Source: Brevibacillus sp042683565 (GTDB taxonomy: Bacteria > Bacillota > Bacilli > Brevibacillales > Brevibacillaceae). Taken from it: DNA of 64,000 nt. The first letter of the stretch is position 1, and each line of letters starts with the position of its first letter. This document shows, piece by piece, positions 1 to 7,755 of the stretch. The stretch lies in the NCBI RefSeq assembly GCF_042683565.1, contig NZ_JBHUJW010000031.1:53801-117800 (forward strand), given 5' to 3'. The notes beneath the pieces are model-generated. The model saw only the letters and a list, made by a program, of their open reading frames with translations, was not told the origin of the DNA and ran no database searches. The position numbers and the translations under genes were made by a program.

Positions 1-1
1 G

Positions 2-787
2 ATTTCGGAAAAAATCCCGGCAGAAATCATGAAGCCGATCCAGGATGAATACCAGAGACTGACGCAGAGGGTGAAGGAAAACTACGAGGTCAACATCCAG
101 TCTCCCTATGAAGTCTTCTGCAATCCCGCATCGCTTGCCATCGTGTACACGACTCGCGAGTTCCAACCGTCTGGCGAAACGTTCGACCATACGTACAAGT
201 TTGTCGGTCCATCCATTTCCCCGCGATTCACGTCGGCAGACTTCGACTTTGCTGCGATCAAAGGGAAAAACCCCATCTACATATCGCTGGGCACTGTCTT
301 GAACGATGCGATTGATTTCTACAAGCTGTGCATGGAGGCATTTGGAAACACCGGACATACCGTTGTCATGTCTGTCGGGGACAAAGTACGCCTTTCCGAT
401 CTGGGGGACATCCCGAAAAACTTCGTGGTCAAAAGCTATGTTCCGCAGACGGAAGTTCTGCCCCATGCGAAGCTGTTTATTACGCACGGCGGGATGAACA
501 GCGCCCATGAAGGACTCTATTACGGAGTTCCCCTCGTTTTACTCCCGCAAAGCGCGGACCAGCCGATCGTCGCCGAGCAAGCAGCCAGGCTCGGGGCAGG
601 CATTTCCCTGCAAATGCAAGGCATGACTGCCCGTCAGCTGCGGGAAATGGCAGAACATGTGTTAACGAACCCTTCATTTCAAAAAGCGGCGGCGAATGTG
701 CAGGAATCCTTCCAACGAGCAGGGGGGTATCGCCAGGCGGTCGATGAAATTTTTGCATGGAAGAGGCAATATCAGATAGACAATTGA
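2..787 (+). CDS. MGT-family (macrolide-type) UDP-glycosyltransferase, 3' part
   Basis: C-terminal part of a GT1 glycosyltransferase of the macrolide/YjiC type, which moves a sugar from a UDP-sugar to a small lipophilic acceptor in the cytoplasm. The frame is open to the left edge, so the start and the acceptor-binding N-domain lie outside the window. The last 262 codons carry the C-terminal nucleotide-sugar domain: a YISLGT strand near nt 280, then HGGMNSAHEGL and GVPLVLLPQSADQP (about nt 485-565), the classic donor signature with its closing DQ pair. The gene is followed by 167 bp without a gene. The substrate cannot be told from the sequence. Family confidence is high. Confidence 0.88.
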   Translation: MSEKIPAEIMKPIQDEYQRLTQRVKENYEVNIQSPYEVFCNPASLAIVYTTREFQPSGETFDHTYKFVGPSISPRFTSADFDFAAIKGKNPIYISLGTVLNDAIDFYKLCMEAFGNTGHTVVMSVGDKVRLSDLGDIPKNFVVKSYVPQTEVLPHAKLFITHGGMNSAHEGLYYGVPLVLLPQSADQPIVAEQAARLGAGISLQMQGMTARQLREMAEHVLTNPSFQKAAANVQESFQRAGGYRQAVDEIFAWKRQYQIDN

Positions 788-954
788 AAGGAGCTGGGCA
801 GTCCTGATGCGCAGCCGGCCCAACTCACAGGGTCTTTTTGCGCCCCGATGAACAGCCGCGGTTGCCATCCCTAAAATTAACCAATAATAACTAAGGAAAG
901 CATGCACATCCAACCATCCAGGCAAACGATGGCCCCGTTCAGAGGTGAATCTCC

Positions 955-2238
955 ATGAAGAAGGCAACCGCATGGCAATGCTCTCTCTGCATTCTGCTCC
1001 TGTTCAGCTTCCTGGCCGCAGGGGCCGTGGCTCGCGAAGAACAGCCCCCTGCACAAGTAAAAATACAGACAACCGCCCCCGCTGTCCGGACCGGCATCGA
1101 GCGCCTGCTGGAACAGCCCGCGCAGCTGCTGGGAAAGCGCGTCGGGCTCATTACGAACCAGACCGGGGTCACGTCAGGGCTCGTCCATGACGTAGACGCT
1201 CTGCTGGAGAAAAAGATTCAGCTCGTCGCCGTGTACGGTCCCGAGCACGGGATACGCGGTGCGGAGCAGGCTGGCTCTGCGCCGGAGTCATTCCAGGACG
1301 CGAAAACGGGCTTGCCCTTTTACAACCTGTACGGCAAAGAACCGCAAGAAATCGCCCGGCTGTTTCGCGACGTCGACGTTGTCCTGTACGACATCCAGGA
1401 CGTCGGAGCGCGTTTTTACACCTATATTTCGACGATGGCCTACGCGATGAAGGCGGCGGCCATGGAGGGAAAGCCTTTCATCGTGCTGGACCGCCCAAAT
1501 CCGCTCGGGGGAGAGAAGGTCGAAGGGCCGATCCTCGATCTGCATTTCCAGTCTTTCGTCGGCCTGTACCCGATCCCGCTGCGCCACGGCATGACCGTCG
1601 GGGAGCTGGCGGGGTGGATTCGCAAGCAGGATTTGGAAAAGGAATACGGCGCAAAGGCCGACCTGACCGTCATCCGCATGGAGGGCTGGAAGCGGGGGAT
1701 GCAGTACGAGGACACGGGGCTGCCGTGGGTGCCGCCATCCCCGAACATGCCTACCGTCGGGACGGCAGCTGTCTATCCCGGCAACGGGCTTTTTGAAGGG
1801 ACGAATCTTTCCGAAGGGCGCGGTACGACGCTGCCGTTTGAGTGGGTCGGGGCGCCGTACATCAACGGCTGGGAGCTGGCGCATCGGCTGAATCGGCTAA
1901 AGCTGCCGGGCGTTGCGTTTCGGGAAGCGTACTTCCAGCCTGCCTTTTCCAAGCATGCGGGCAAGACGATCGGCGGGGTGCAGTTTTACGTGACGGATCG
2001 GCAAGCGTACGAACCTGTCCGCACCGCGCTGACGGTCATGGCAGAAGTGAAGAAGCAGTACCCGCGACAGTTTGACTGGAGAGGCGATCACTGGATCGAC
2101 AAGCTCCTTGGCACAGACGCGGTCCGCAAAGCGCTGGATCAGGGAACGCCTGTGAACGAGATCGTGGCGAAGTGGCAGGAGGAGCTGCGCGCGTTTGAAA
2201 TGCAGCGAAAGCCCTTTTTGCTGTATGGCACGGAGTGA
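955..2238 (+). CDS. namZ: Exo-beta-N-acetylmuramidase NamZ (DUF1343, YbbC-like)
   Basis: A secreted 427-residue protein of the DUF1343 family. In Bacillus subtilis this family (YbbC/NamZ) releases MurNAc from the non-reducing end of peptidoglycan fragments. A signal peptide fills residues 1-26 (MKK, hydrophobic core, AGAVA). The family GPEHG motif is at residues 95-99 with Glu97, and RPNPLGG and GRGTTLPFE follow. The ATG has an AGAGGTG ribosome site 7 bases upstream. amiE starts 9 bp downstream and nagZ overlaps amiE, so the three form one operon, as in the B. subtilis ybb cluster. The enzymatic role is taken from the family and strongly supported by the neighbours. Confidence 0.92.
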   Translation: MKKATAWQCSLCILLLFSFLAAGAVAREEQPPAQVKIQTTAPAVRTGIERLLEQPAQLLGKRVGLITNQTGVTSGLVHDVDALLEKKIQLVAVYGPEHGIRGAEQAGSAPESFQDAKTGLPFYNLYGKEPQEIARLFRDVDVVLYDIQDVGARFYTYISTMAYAMKAAAMEGKPFIVLDRPNPLGGEKVEGPILDLHFQSFVGLYPIPLRHGMTVGELAGWIRKQDLEKEYGAKADLTVIRMEGWKRGMQYEDTGLPWVPPSPNMPTVGTAAVYPGNGLFEGTNLSEGRGTTLPFEWVGAPYINGWELAHRLNRLKLPGVAFREAYFQPAFSKHAGKTIGGVQFYVTDRQAYEPVRTALTVMAEVKKQYPRQFDWRGDHWIDKLLGTDAVRKALDQGTPVNEIVAKWQEELRAFEMQRKPFLLYGTE

Positions 2239-2247
2239 TGGGAGCCG

Positions 2248-3930
2248 ATGAGATTGCGCACAGGAATTGTTCTGCTGCTCTGCTTCTGTCTGTCCAGTAA
2301 TGCACTTGCGCTGGACAAGCAGGAAGTAGAGAAAAAACCGAAGCCTGTCCTCCATCCCGCCGCTACAGCCTGGGATCGCCCGGGAGCGTCTCACCGCGAG
2401 TTGCTGGTCGGACAGCCAAGCGATGCCGGAATGACGGAGGAACCTTTGGAGGAGATTGACGGGGTCATCGAGGAGGCGATCGCCCAGAAGCTCATACCGG
2501 GTGCTGTCGTACTCGTGGCGCGGCGCGGCGTGATCGTCAAGGAGCAGGCGTACGGCTTTGCTGCCCGTTATGCGGATGATGCCTTCACCCGGCTGCGGCA
2601 CCCGATCCGGATGCAACCGGACACGATGTTTGATCTGGCGTCGATCAGCAAGCTGTTTACGGCGACTGCCATCATGCAGCTCGCGGACCGGGGGCTGGTA
2701 CAGCTGGATGCGCCCGTGGCTTCCTATTTGCCCGAATTCGCGGCCAACGGCAAGGAAAAGGTGACGATCCGCCAGCTGCTGACGCATACCTCCGGCTTTC
2801 AGGCCTACATGCCGCTGTATAAAAAAGGCGGCAGCCGCGCGGAACGATTGCAGGCCGTCCTGTGCCAGCCGCTCGTCCATCCGCCGGGGAGCACCTTTGC
2901 GTACAGCGATTTGAACATGATCGCGCTCGGTGCGCTGGTGGAGCGGCGAACAGGCCAGCGGCTCGATTCGTACGTGCAAGCGAACATCCTCACGCCGATG
3001 GGGATGACACGCACGATGTACAATCCGCCCAAACAATGGGAGCAGCAAACGGCGGCAACGGAATTTCAGCAGTCGCCGGAGAGGGGCCTCGTCTGGGGAA
3101 GCGTGCAGGACGAGAATGCCTGGGCGCTTGGCGGGGCAGCGGGACACGCCGGGCTGTTCGGTACGGCCCGCGATCTGGCGGTGTTCGGGCAAATGTTTCT
3201 GAACGGCGGCACGTATAAAGGAAAGCGGATTTTGTCCGCACAGTCGGTAGCCTCGATGGCGGCGAACCAGCTTGCCGCTTTGCCGGGAGAGGAGCACGGG
3301 CTCGGGTGGGAACTGGGGCGCGGCGCTTACATGGACGCCCTTGGCGACGGTCTGGCGATGGGGCACACCGGCTTTACCGGCACGGCGCTCGTGGTGAGCA
3401 AGAGCCAGGAGACCATCGCCGTCCTTTTGACCAACCGGATTCACCCGACCCGCGAGACAGAATCGATTACGCCGCTGCGCAGCCGTGTCTTTCGGCAGGT
3501 CGCGCTGGCGATTCCCGTCCACAAGCCGTGGCGCGACGGTGCGTGGTTTGCGGGAGCAGGCGATGAGCGGCAGGCGACGCTGACGGCACAAGTCATGCTC
3601 CCCGGCGGAGGGACGCTGACGTATGACACGTGGTATCGGCTGGAAAACGAGTACGATTTCGGCTATTTGGAAGTGTCGCCGGACGGCAAAAGCTGGCTGT
3701 CCGTTGCCAGCCCGGTGACCGGCGAGAGCGATTGGGCTGGCGCCGCATGCAGGCTGCCGGAAGGGACGAGGTATATCCGGTTCCGCTGCGCGACTGATGC
3801 GACGATCAACGGTCGCGGCTGGTACGTGCACCACCCGGCGGTCTATGATGCAAAAGGTCGTCCGGTGCAGGCCGACTGGGTGGCAGAAGGCTGGCATCAC
3901 GAAACCGCGCGAGAGGAGGAGAAGCAATGA
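2248..3930 (+). CDS. amiE: N-acetylmuramyl-L-alanine amidase AmiE (serine beta-lactamase fold)
   Basis: A 560-residue secreted serine hydrolase of the beta-lactamase/PBP-like fold. The homologue YbbE/AmiE removes the peptide from MurNAc-peptide during muropeptide recycling. Residues 1-22 form a signal peptide. The active-site motifs are visible: SISK at 132-135 (Ser132, Lys135), YSD at 219-221 and HTGFTG at 373-378. A C-terminal beta-rich domain follows (about 440-555, with TRYIRFRC), resembling a carbohydrate-binding sandwich. This makes it longer than plain beta-lactamase-family hydrolases. It sits between namZ and nagZ and its stop overlaps the nagZ start (ATGA). It could be called a generic beta-lactamase, but the cluster argues for AmiE. 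Confidence 0.88.
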   Translation: MRLRTGIVLLLCFCLSSNALALDKQEVEKKPKPVLHPAATAWDRPGASHRELLVGQPSDAGMTEEPLEEIDGVIEEAIAQKLIPGAVVLVARRGVIVKEQAYGFAARYADDAFTRLRHPIRMQPDTMFDLASISKLFTATAIMQLADRGLVQLDAPVASYLPEFAANGKEKVTIRQLLTHTSGFQAYMPLYKKGGSRAERLQAVLCQPLVHPPGSTFAYSDLNMIALGALVERRTGQRLDSYVQANILTPMGMTRTMYNPPKQWEQQTAATEFQQSPERGLVWGSVQDENAWALGGAAGHAGLFGTARDLAVFGQMFLNGGTYKGKRILSAQSVASMAANQLAALPGEEHGLGWELGRGAYMDALGDGLAMGHTGFTGTALVVSKSQETIAVLLTNRIHPTRETESITPLRSRVFRQVALAIPVHKPWRDGAWFAGAGDERQATLTAQVMLPGGGTLTYDTWYRLENEYDFGYLEVSPDGKSWLSVASPVTGESDWAGAACRLPEGTRYIRFRCATDATINGRGWYVHHPAVYDAKGRPVQADWVAEGWHHETAREEEKQ

Positions 3931-6038
3931 GCCGCACGGACAAACGAATGCGTCTGCATCTGACTTCGCTGCAGATGCTTGTATTTGCAATCGTGGTGAG
4001 CACGGGCGCATCCGGTTATCCGCCGAATGCCCAGGCACAGGTCCAGATCCCCGATCTCATCCTGCATCTGAACATTCCCGGCGTAGAGGTGCAGCCGATG
4101 GGCGACACGCTTCCTTTGCTTGCCCTCCACGTATACAGGGACGGATACATGGAAAAGGCAACCCGGCGCTTGCAGTGGCAAAGCTCGAACAAAAACGTCG
4201 CTTCTGTCGACGAACAGGGGCTCGTCCACTTTACCGGCCGTCCGGGTACGGCGATTGTCACTGTCTCCGATGGCAGGATGAACGACCGGATCGAGCTGGT
4301 CTGCCGCAGCCAGGGAATGCCGCAGGTGGCGGTCTACAGGCAAAAAGGCGAGCGCTACCAACTCGTCAACAAAGCCATCGCAGGGATGACGCTGGATGAA
4401 AAGATCGGACAGATGATGATGCCAAACTTTCGCCGGGCCGAGGGCCAACATGCAGCGACGCTTGCGCCCGAAATCGCGGAAACGATCCGGAAGCATCACA
4501 TCGGCGGGGTGATTTTGTTTCGGGAGGATGCAGCCAGCACGGAGCAGACCATCCGTCTCGTGCAGGCGTACCAGCAAGCGGCCCAAAAGTACGGCCTGCT
4601 GGTGGCGATTGACCAGGAGGGCGGCATTGTGTCCCGGCTGCAGCAAGGCACGGATTTGCCGGGCAACATGGCGCTCGGGGCGGCGCGCTCCAAAGCATTG
4701 GCCTGGAAGGCGGGAGATGTCATCGGCAGCGAGCTGGCGAGCCTTGGGATCAACACAGATTTTGCCCCTGACCTCGATGTCAACAGCAACCCTGACAATC
4801 CCGTCATCGGCGTGAGGTCGTTCGGGGAGGACCCGCAGCTGGTCGGAGAACTGGGAGTCGCGTACATGCGCGGACTGCAGCACAACGGCATCATCGCTGC
4901 GCTCAAACACTTCCCCGGGCACGGAGATACGGCGGTCGACTCGCATCTCGGATTGCCCCAGGTGCCGTACGATCTGGAGCACCTTGCAAAAACGGAGCTG
5001 ATCTCGTTCAAGCAGGCGATTGCGGCAGGCGCGGATGCGATCATGACGGCGCACGTCACCTTTCCGAAGGTCGAATACAGGGCCGCCATTTCCAAAAAAG
5101 ACGGATCGAAAATCGCCCTGCCAGCGACACTCTCTCCCGCCATCATCACTGGTCTGCTGCGGGAAAAGCTCGGTTTTGACGGCGTCATTTTTACAGACGC
5201 CATGAACATGCAGGCGATTGCCGACCATTTCGGGCAGACAGACGCGGCGATTTTGGCGATTCAGGCGGGCGTCGACATCGTGCTCATGCCGATGAATCTG
5301 GAGAAGGTCATCCAGAGTGTTTGCGAAGCGGTGAAAAAGGGGCAGATCGCCGAGTCGCGCATCGACCAGTCCGTACGGCGCATCCTGACGCTGAAAATCA
5401 GGCGCGGAATCTTGAAGGAAGAAGATCCGGAAACGCTCGAAGCCCGGCAGATTCGCGCACAGGAAGTGGTCGGTTCGCCCGCGCACAAACGCGTGGAGAA
5501 CGAGATCGCGGCGCGCTCGATCACCCTGGTCAAAAACAACGGAGTGCTCCCCCTGCAGCTGGCGGAGTCGCAAAAGCTCGTGGTCGTCGGAGCCGATTAC
5601 GTCGACGAGCTGGCCGCAGCGCTGGCAAAGCACCATGCCCGGACGGCGGCGATACGCATAGGGAAAAAGGGGCTTACCGCCGAGCAGTGGGGACAGGTGC
5701 AGCAGGCAGATGCGGTCATTCTCGCCTCCTGTACGGCAGATGCAAGGGGCAGGTCTGCGGACGCTCCCGCGATGAAGCTGTACAGGCAGATCACCGAGCA
5801 AACATACAAGCCGGTCATCTCGGTGGGCATCCGCAACCCGTACGACGTCATGGCCTATCCGGCAGCAGATGCGTACCTCGCCCAGTACGGGTACCGGCCG
5901 GCGAGCTTCGCCGCGATGGCCGATACGATCTTCGGCTGGAATGTCCCAACGGGCAAACTTCCGGTGACGATCCCGGACGGAAAGGGCGGAATCCTCTATC
6001 CGTACGGCCACGGCTTGACCTTTGCACCGCGTTCATAA
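3927..6038 (+). CDS. nagZ: Beta-N-acetylglucosaminidase NagZ (GH3) with an N-terminal Ig-like domain
   Basis: A secreted family-3 glycoside hydrolase of 703 residues that removes GlcNAc from GlcNAc-MurNAc fragments, working with NamZ and AmiE outside the membrane. It has an N-terminal hydrophobic signal (about 11-30), a BIG2-like Ig segment (about 80-115, WQSSNKNVASVDEQG), the GH3 barrel (about 150-480) and a C-terminal alpha/beta domain. KHFPGHGDT is at 327-335 with the Asp338-Ser-His340 pair that acts as acid/base in B. subtilis NagZ. TDAMNM at 423-428 holds the nucleophile Asp424. Its start overlaps the amiE stop by 4 bp, so translation is probably coupled. A hairpin terminator follows. 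Confidence 0.93.
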   Translation: MSRTDKRMRLHLTSLQMLVFAIVVSTGASGYPPNAQAQVQIPDLILHLNIPGVEVQPMGDTLPLLALHVYRDGYMEKATRRLQWQSSNKNVASVDEQGLVHFTGRPGTAIVTVSDGRMNDRIELVCRSQGMPQVAVYRQKGERYQLVNKAIAGMTLDEKIGQMMMPNFRRAEGQHAATLAPEIAETIRKHHIGGVILFREDAASTEQTIRLVQAYQQAAQKYGLLVAIDQEGGIVSRLQQGTDLPGNMALGAARSKALAWKAGDVIGSELASLGINTDFAPDLDVNSNPDNPVIGVRSFGEDPQLVGELGVAYMRGLQHNGIIAALKHFPGHGDTAVDSHLGLPQVPYDLEHLAKTELISFKQAIAAGADAIMTAHVTFPKVEYRAAISKKDGSKIALPATLSPAIITGLLREKLGFDGVIFTDAMNMQAIADHFGQTDAAILAIQAGVDIVLMPMNLEKVIQSVCEAVKKGQIAESRIDQSVRRILTLKIRRGILKEEDPETLEARQIRAQEVVGSPAHKRVENEIAARSITLVKNNGVLPLQLAESQKLVVVGADYVDELAAALAKHHARTAAIRIGKKGLTAEQWGQVQQADAVILASCTADARGRSADAPAMKLYRQITEQTYKPVISVGIRNPYDVMAYPAADAYLAQYGYRPASFAAMADTIFGWNVPTGKLPVTIPDGKGGILYPYGHGLTFAPRS

Positions 6039-6056
6039 AGCGTACAGCGCGCAAAA

Positions 6057-6090
6057 AAGATCCGGCAGCCGCAACCGCCGGATCTTTTCT
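6057..6090 (+). terminator. Rho-independent terminator of namZ-amiE-nagZ
   Basis: AAGATCCGGC (6057-6066) pairs perfectly with GCCGGATCTT (6077-6086) around a 10-base loop, followed by a short T run. The A run before the stem lets it also serve the convergent AraC-type gene. Confidence 0.85.
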
Positions 6091-6111
6091 TATGTGCAGG
6101 CTAGTTTGGAT

Positions 6112-6999
6112 TTAAAACTCCGGCAACGACCGTTTGACAACCGGAATCCACAGTTCGCTGCGAAAGGTGGGAGAGGAGATGTCTTTATGCTCGTTCCATA
6201 AAATTTCCGGTCCTGGAGCAGCCTCGTAGAGCGAGGAAGGGAACCACTCGGAATAGATTCGGCCCCAGACGTTTTGTAGCGTAGCGGGGAACGGGCCGAC
6301 TGCTTCAAACACCGCCCAGGTCAGGGCAGGCACTTCGAGCGCTGCGAGGTGAGAGGGACAATTTGCGATGGTAGCCACCCCAATGTAGTGATCGAGTTCT
6401 CCCTTTTCTTCCATCCGCCCTTCCGAGAAGTTCACGGACGCGCTGATCAGCCCGCGCGGCTCGACGTTGGACAGGCTTTTCAGCAGATGGATCGTCGCCT
6501 CGTCCAGGCTTTGCCACATTTCGGCGATCTCGGGATTGACGCCGTGGAACTGGATCGGGACCCGTTTCTGGATTCCGACGATGCGGAACGCTGATTTTTC
6601 TACGATTCGATAATTCATTTCGCTACCTCCCTGTATAGTCAACTGGAAGGTCATGCGCGGATAGGCTTTCAAGGATGCTCCGTGCCCTCTGGCCTCCGAC
6701 GGGGTGATGCCGTGCAAGGCGTGAAAAGCTCTCGCAAAGGAATCGGCGGAGCTGTACCCGTACTTCACTGCGATGTCGAGAACCCGGCAGTCGCTGTGAG
6801 CCAGCTCAAAGGCGGCGAGCGTCAGTCTCCGGCGGCGAATGTACTCCGAGAGCGAGATTCCCGCGAGGAACGGAAACATGCGCTTGAAGTGGTATTCCGA
6901 GCAGGCCGCCAGCCTCGCCACCTCTTTATAGTCGATCTCATCGGCCAGATGCTCCTCGATGTACACCAAGGCTGCATTCAACTGCTTCAGCATATCCAT
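6112..6999 (-). CDS. AraC-family regulator with GyrI-like effector-binding domain
   Basis: A 295-residue cytoplasmic transcription regulator. Residues 1-105 hold two helix-turn-helix units of the AraC/XylS type (YKEVARLAACSEYHFKRMF, then VLDIAVKYGYSSADSFARAF and HGITPSEAR). Residues about 125-295 form a GyrI-like/SOUL effector domain, which in relatives such as Rob/BmrR-type proteins binds small hydrophobic ligands. The start at 6999 has GGGAGGT about 8 bases upstream. The gene is divergent from a DUF1541 lipoprotein across 153 bp that contain an 8-bp direct repeat spaced by 20 bp, a plausible AraC-type operator. The ligand is unknown. Confidence 0.9.
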   Translation of the reverse strand: MDMLKQLNAALVYIEEHLADEIDYKEVARLAACSEYHFKRMFPFLAGISLSEYIRRRRLTLAAFELAHSDCRVLDIAVKYGYSSADSFARAFHALHGITPSEARGHGASLKAYPRMTFQLTIQGGSEMNYRIVEKSAFRIVGIQKRVPIQFHGVNPEIAEMWQSLDEATIHLLKSLSNVEPRGLISASVNFSEGRMEEKGELDHYIGVATIANCPSHLAALEVPALTWAVFEAVGPFPATLQNVWGRIYSEWFPSSLYEAAPGPEILWNEHKDISSPTFRSELWIPVVKRSLPEF

Positions 7000-7070
7000 G
7001 CGAATGACCTCCCTTCCTTTTCAAGCATAACAAGGGGAAGCGTGCGTACCTCCGACATTTCGTGCACAAC

Positions 7071-7098
7071 ATTGACGGGGCCGATTTGGTATTGACGG
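7071..7098. promoter_or_regulatory. Candidate AraC-type operator (direct repeats)
   Basis: ATTGACGG occurs at 7071-7078 and again at 7091-7098, a 20-bp period (two helical turns), in the divergent region between the AraC-type gene and the lipoprotein gene. AraC proteins usually bind direct repeats with this kind of period. Function is inferred. Confidence 0.4.
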
Positions 7099-7114
7099 CC
7101 ACAATGTGTATACT
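7086..7114 (+). promoter_or_regulatory. Possible sigma-A promoter for the DUF1541 lipoprotein gene
   Basis: TTGGTA (7086-7091), 17 bases, then TATACT (7109-7114), 39 bp before the start codon. The second half of the ATTGACGG repeat lies between the -35 and the -10. Confidence 0.4.
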
Positions 7115-7152
7115 GTTCATGTGGATAACGAAAAATCCGGAGGTGTATCTGA

Positions 7153-7647
7153 ATGAAAAAGCTGCGACTGCTCTCGCTGCTGCTCGTAGCCGCCATTGGC
7201 CTTTCCGCCTGCGGATCGTCGAGTACAGCTGAAATTCCGGAAGGGGTCAAGGCGAAGCAAAATCCTGCCTACCCGATCGGAAGCGAAGTCATCATCAAAG
7301 CAGACCACATGCCGGGCATGAAAGGTGCGAAGGCCAAGGTAGCAGGCGCTTACGATACGACAGCCTATGCGGTTACCTTCACGCCTGCGACTGGCGGCGC
7401 GCCGGTGGCCAATCATAAATGGGTCATCCATGAGGAAATCAAGAACCATGTGAAAAAACCGTACAAGCCTGGCACAGAGGTGGTCCTGAAGGCGGATCAC
7501 GAAAAAGGAATGATGGACGCATCGGCGAAAATCGACTCCGCAGAGACGACCACGGTCTACATGGTCGACTATACACCGACCACGGGCGGCGGAGAAGTGA
7601 AAAATCACAAATGGCTGATCGAAAGCGAGCTTGAACCGGCGAAGTAA
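7153..7647 (+). CDS. YdhK-like lipoprotein with two DUF1541 repeats
   Basis: A 164-residue predicted lipoprotein. The signal peptide ends in the lipobox LSAC (about 18-21), so the mature protein should be lipid-anchored outside the membrane. Two tandem DUF1541 units follow, each with YPIG/YKPG, KADH(M/E)xGM, a TTxYxVxxTPxTGG segment and NHKW. The His/Met-rich KADHMPGM stretches suit metal binding; related staphylococcal CopL lipoproteins bind copper. The ATG has a strong GGAGGTG site. It is divergent from the AraC-type regulator, which may control it. The copper role is inference. Confidence 0.85.
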   Translation: MKKLRLLSLLLVAAIGLSACGSSSTAEIPEGVKAKQNPAYPIGSEVIIKADHMPGMKGAKAKVAGAYDTTAYAVTFTPATGGAPVANHKWVIHEEIKNHVKKPYKPGTEVVLKADHEKGMMDASAKIDSAETTTVYMVDYTPTTGGGEVKNHKWLIESELEPAK

Positions 7648-7683
7648 GCAATGCCGAAAGCCGCCCGCAGAGGTCTGGACAAG

Positions 7684-7725
7684 AAGAGAACACATTCCTT
7701 TCCCAAAAAGGAAGTGCTCTCTTTT
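7684..7725. terminator. Bidirectional terminator between lipoprotein and histidine kinase genes
   Basis: A long imperfect stem pairs AAGAGAACACATTCCTTT with AAAGGAAGTGCTCTCTTTT around a short loop. A and T runs flank it, so it can stop both convergent transcripts. Confidence 0.75.
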
Positions 7726-7755
7726 GCGCAGTAATCCTGCCCGGCGTTTTGTTCT

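Noticed and set aside
1897..4038. A 713-codon open frame on the minus strand across namZ, amiE and nagZ
   Set aside because: It runs antisense to three well-supported genes and contains no domain I recognise. High GC in third positions keeps the complementary frame open. The same applies to 3897-6011, 21345-23486, 32057-33709, 35445-37295 and 53549-55450 on the minus strand.
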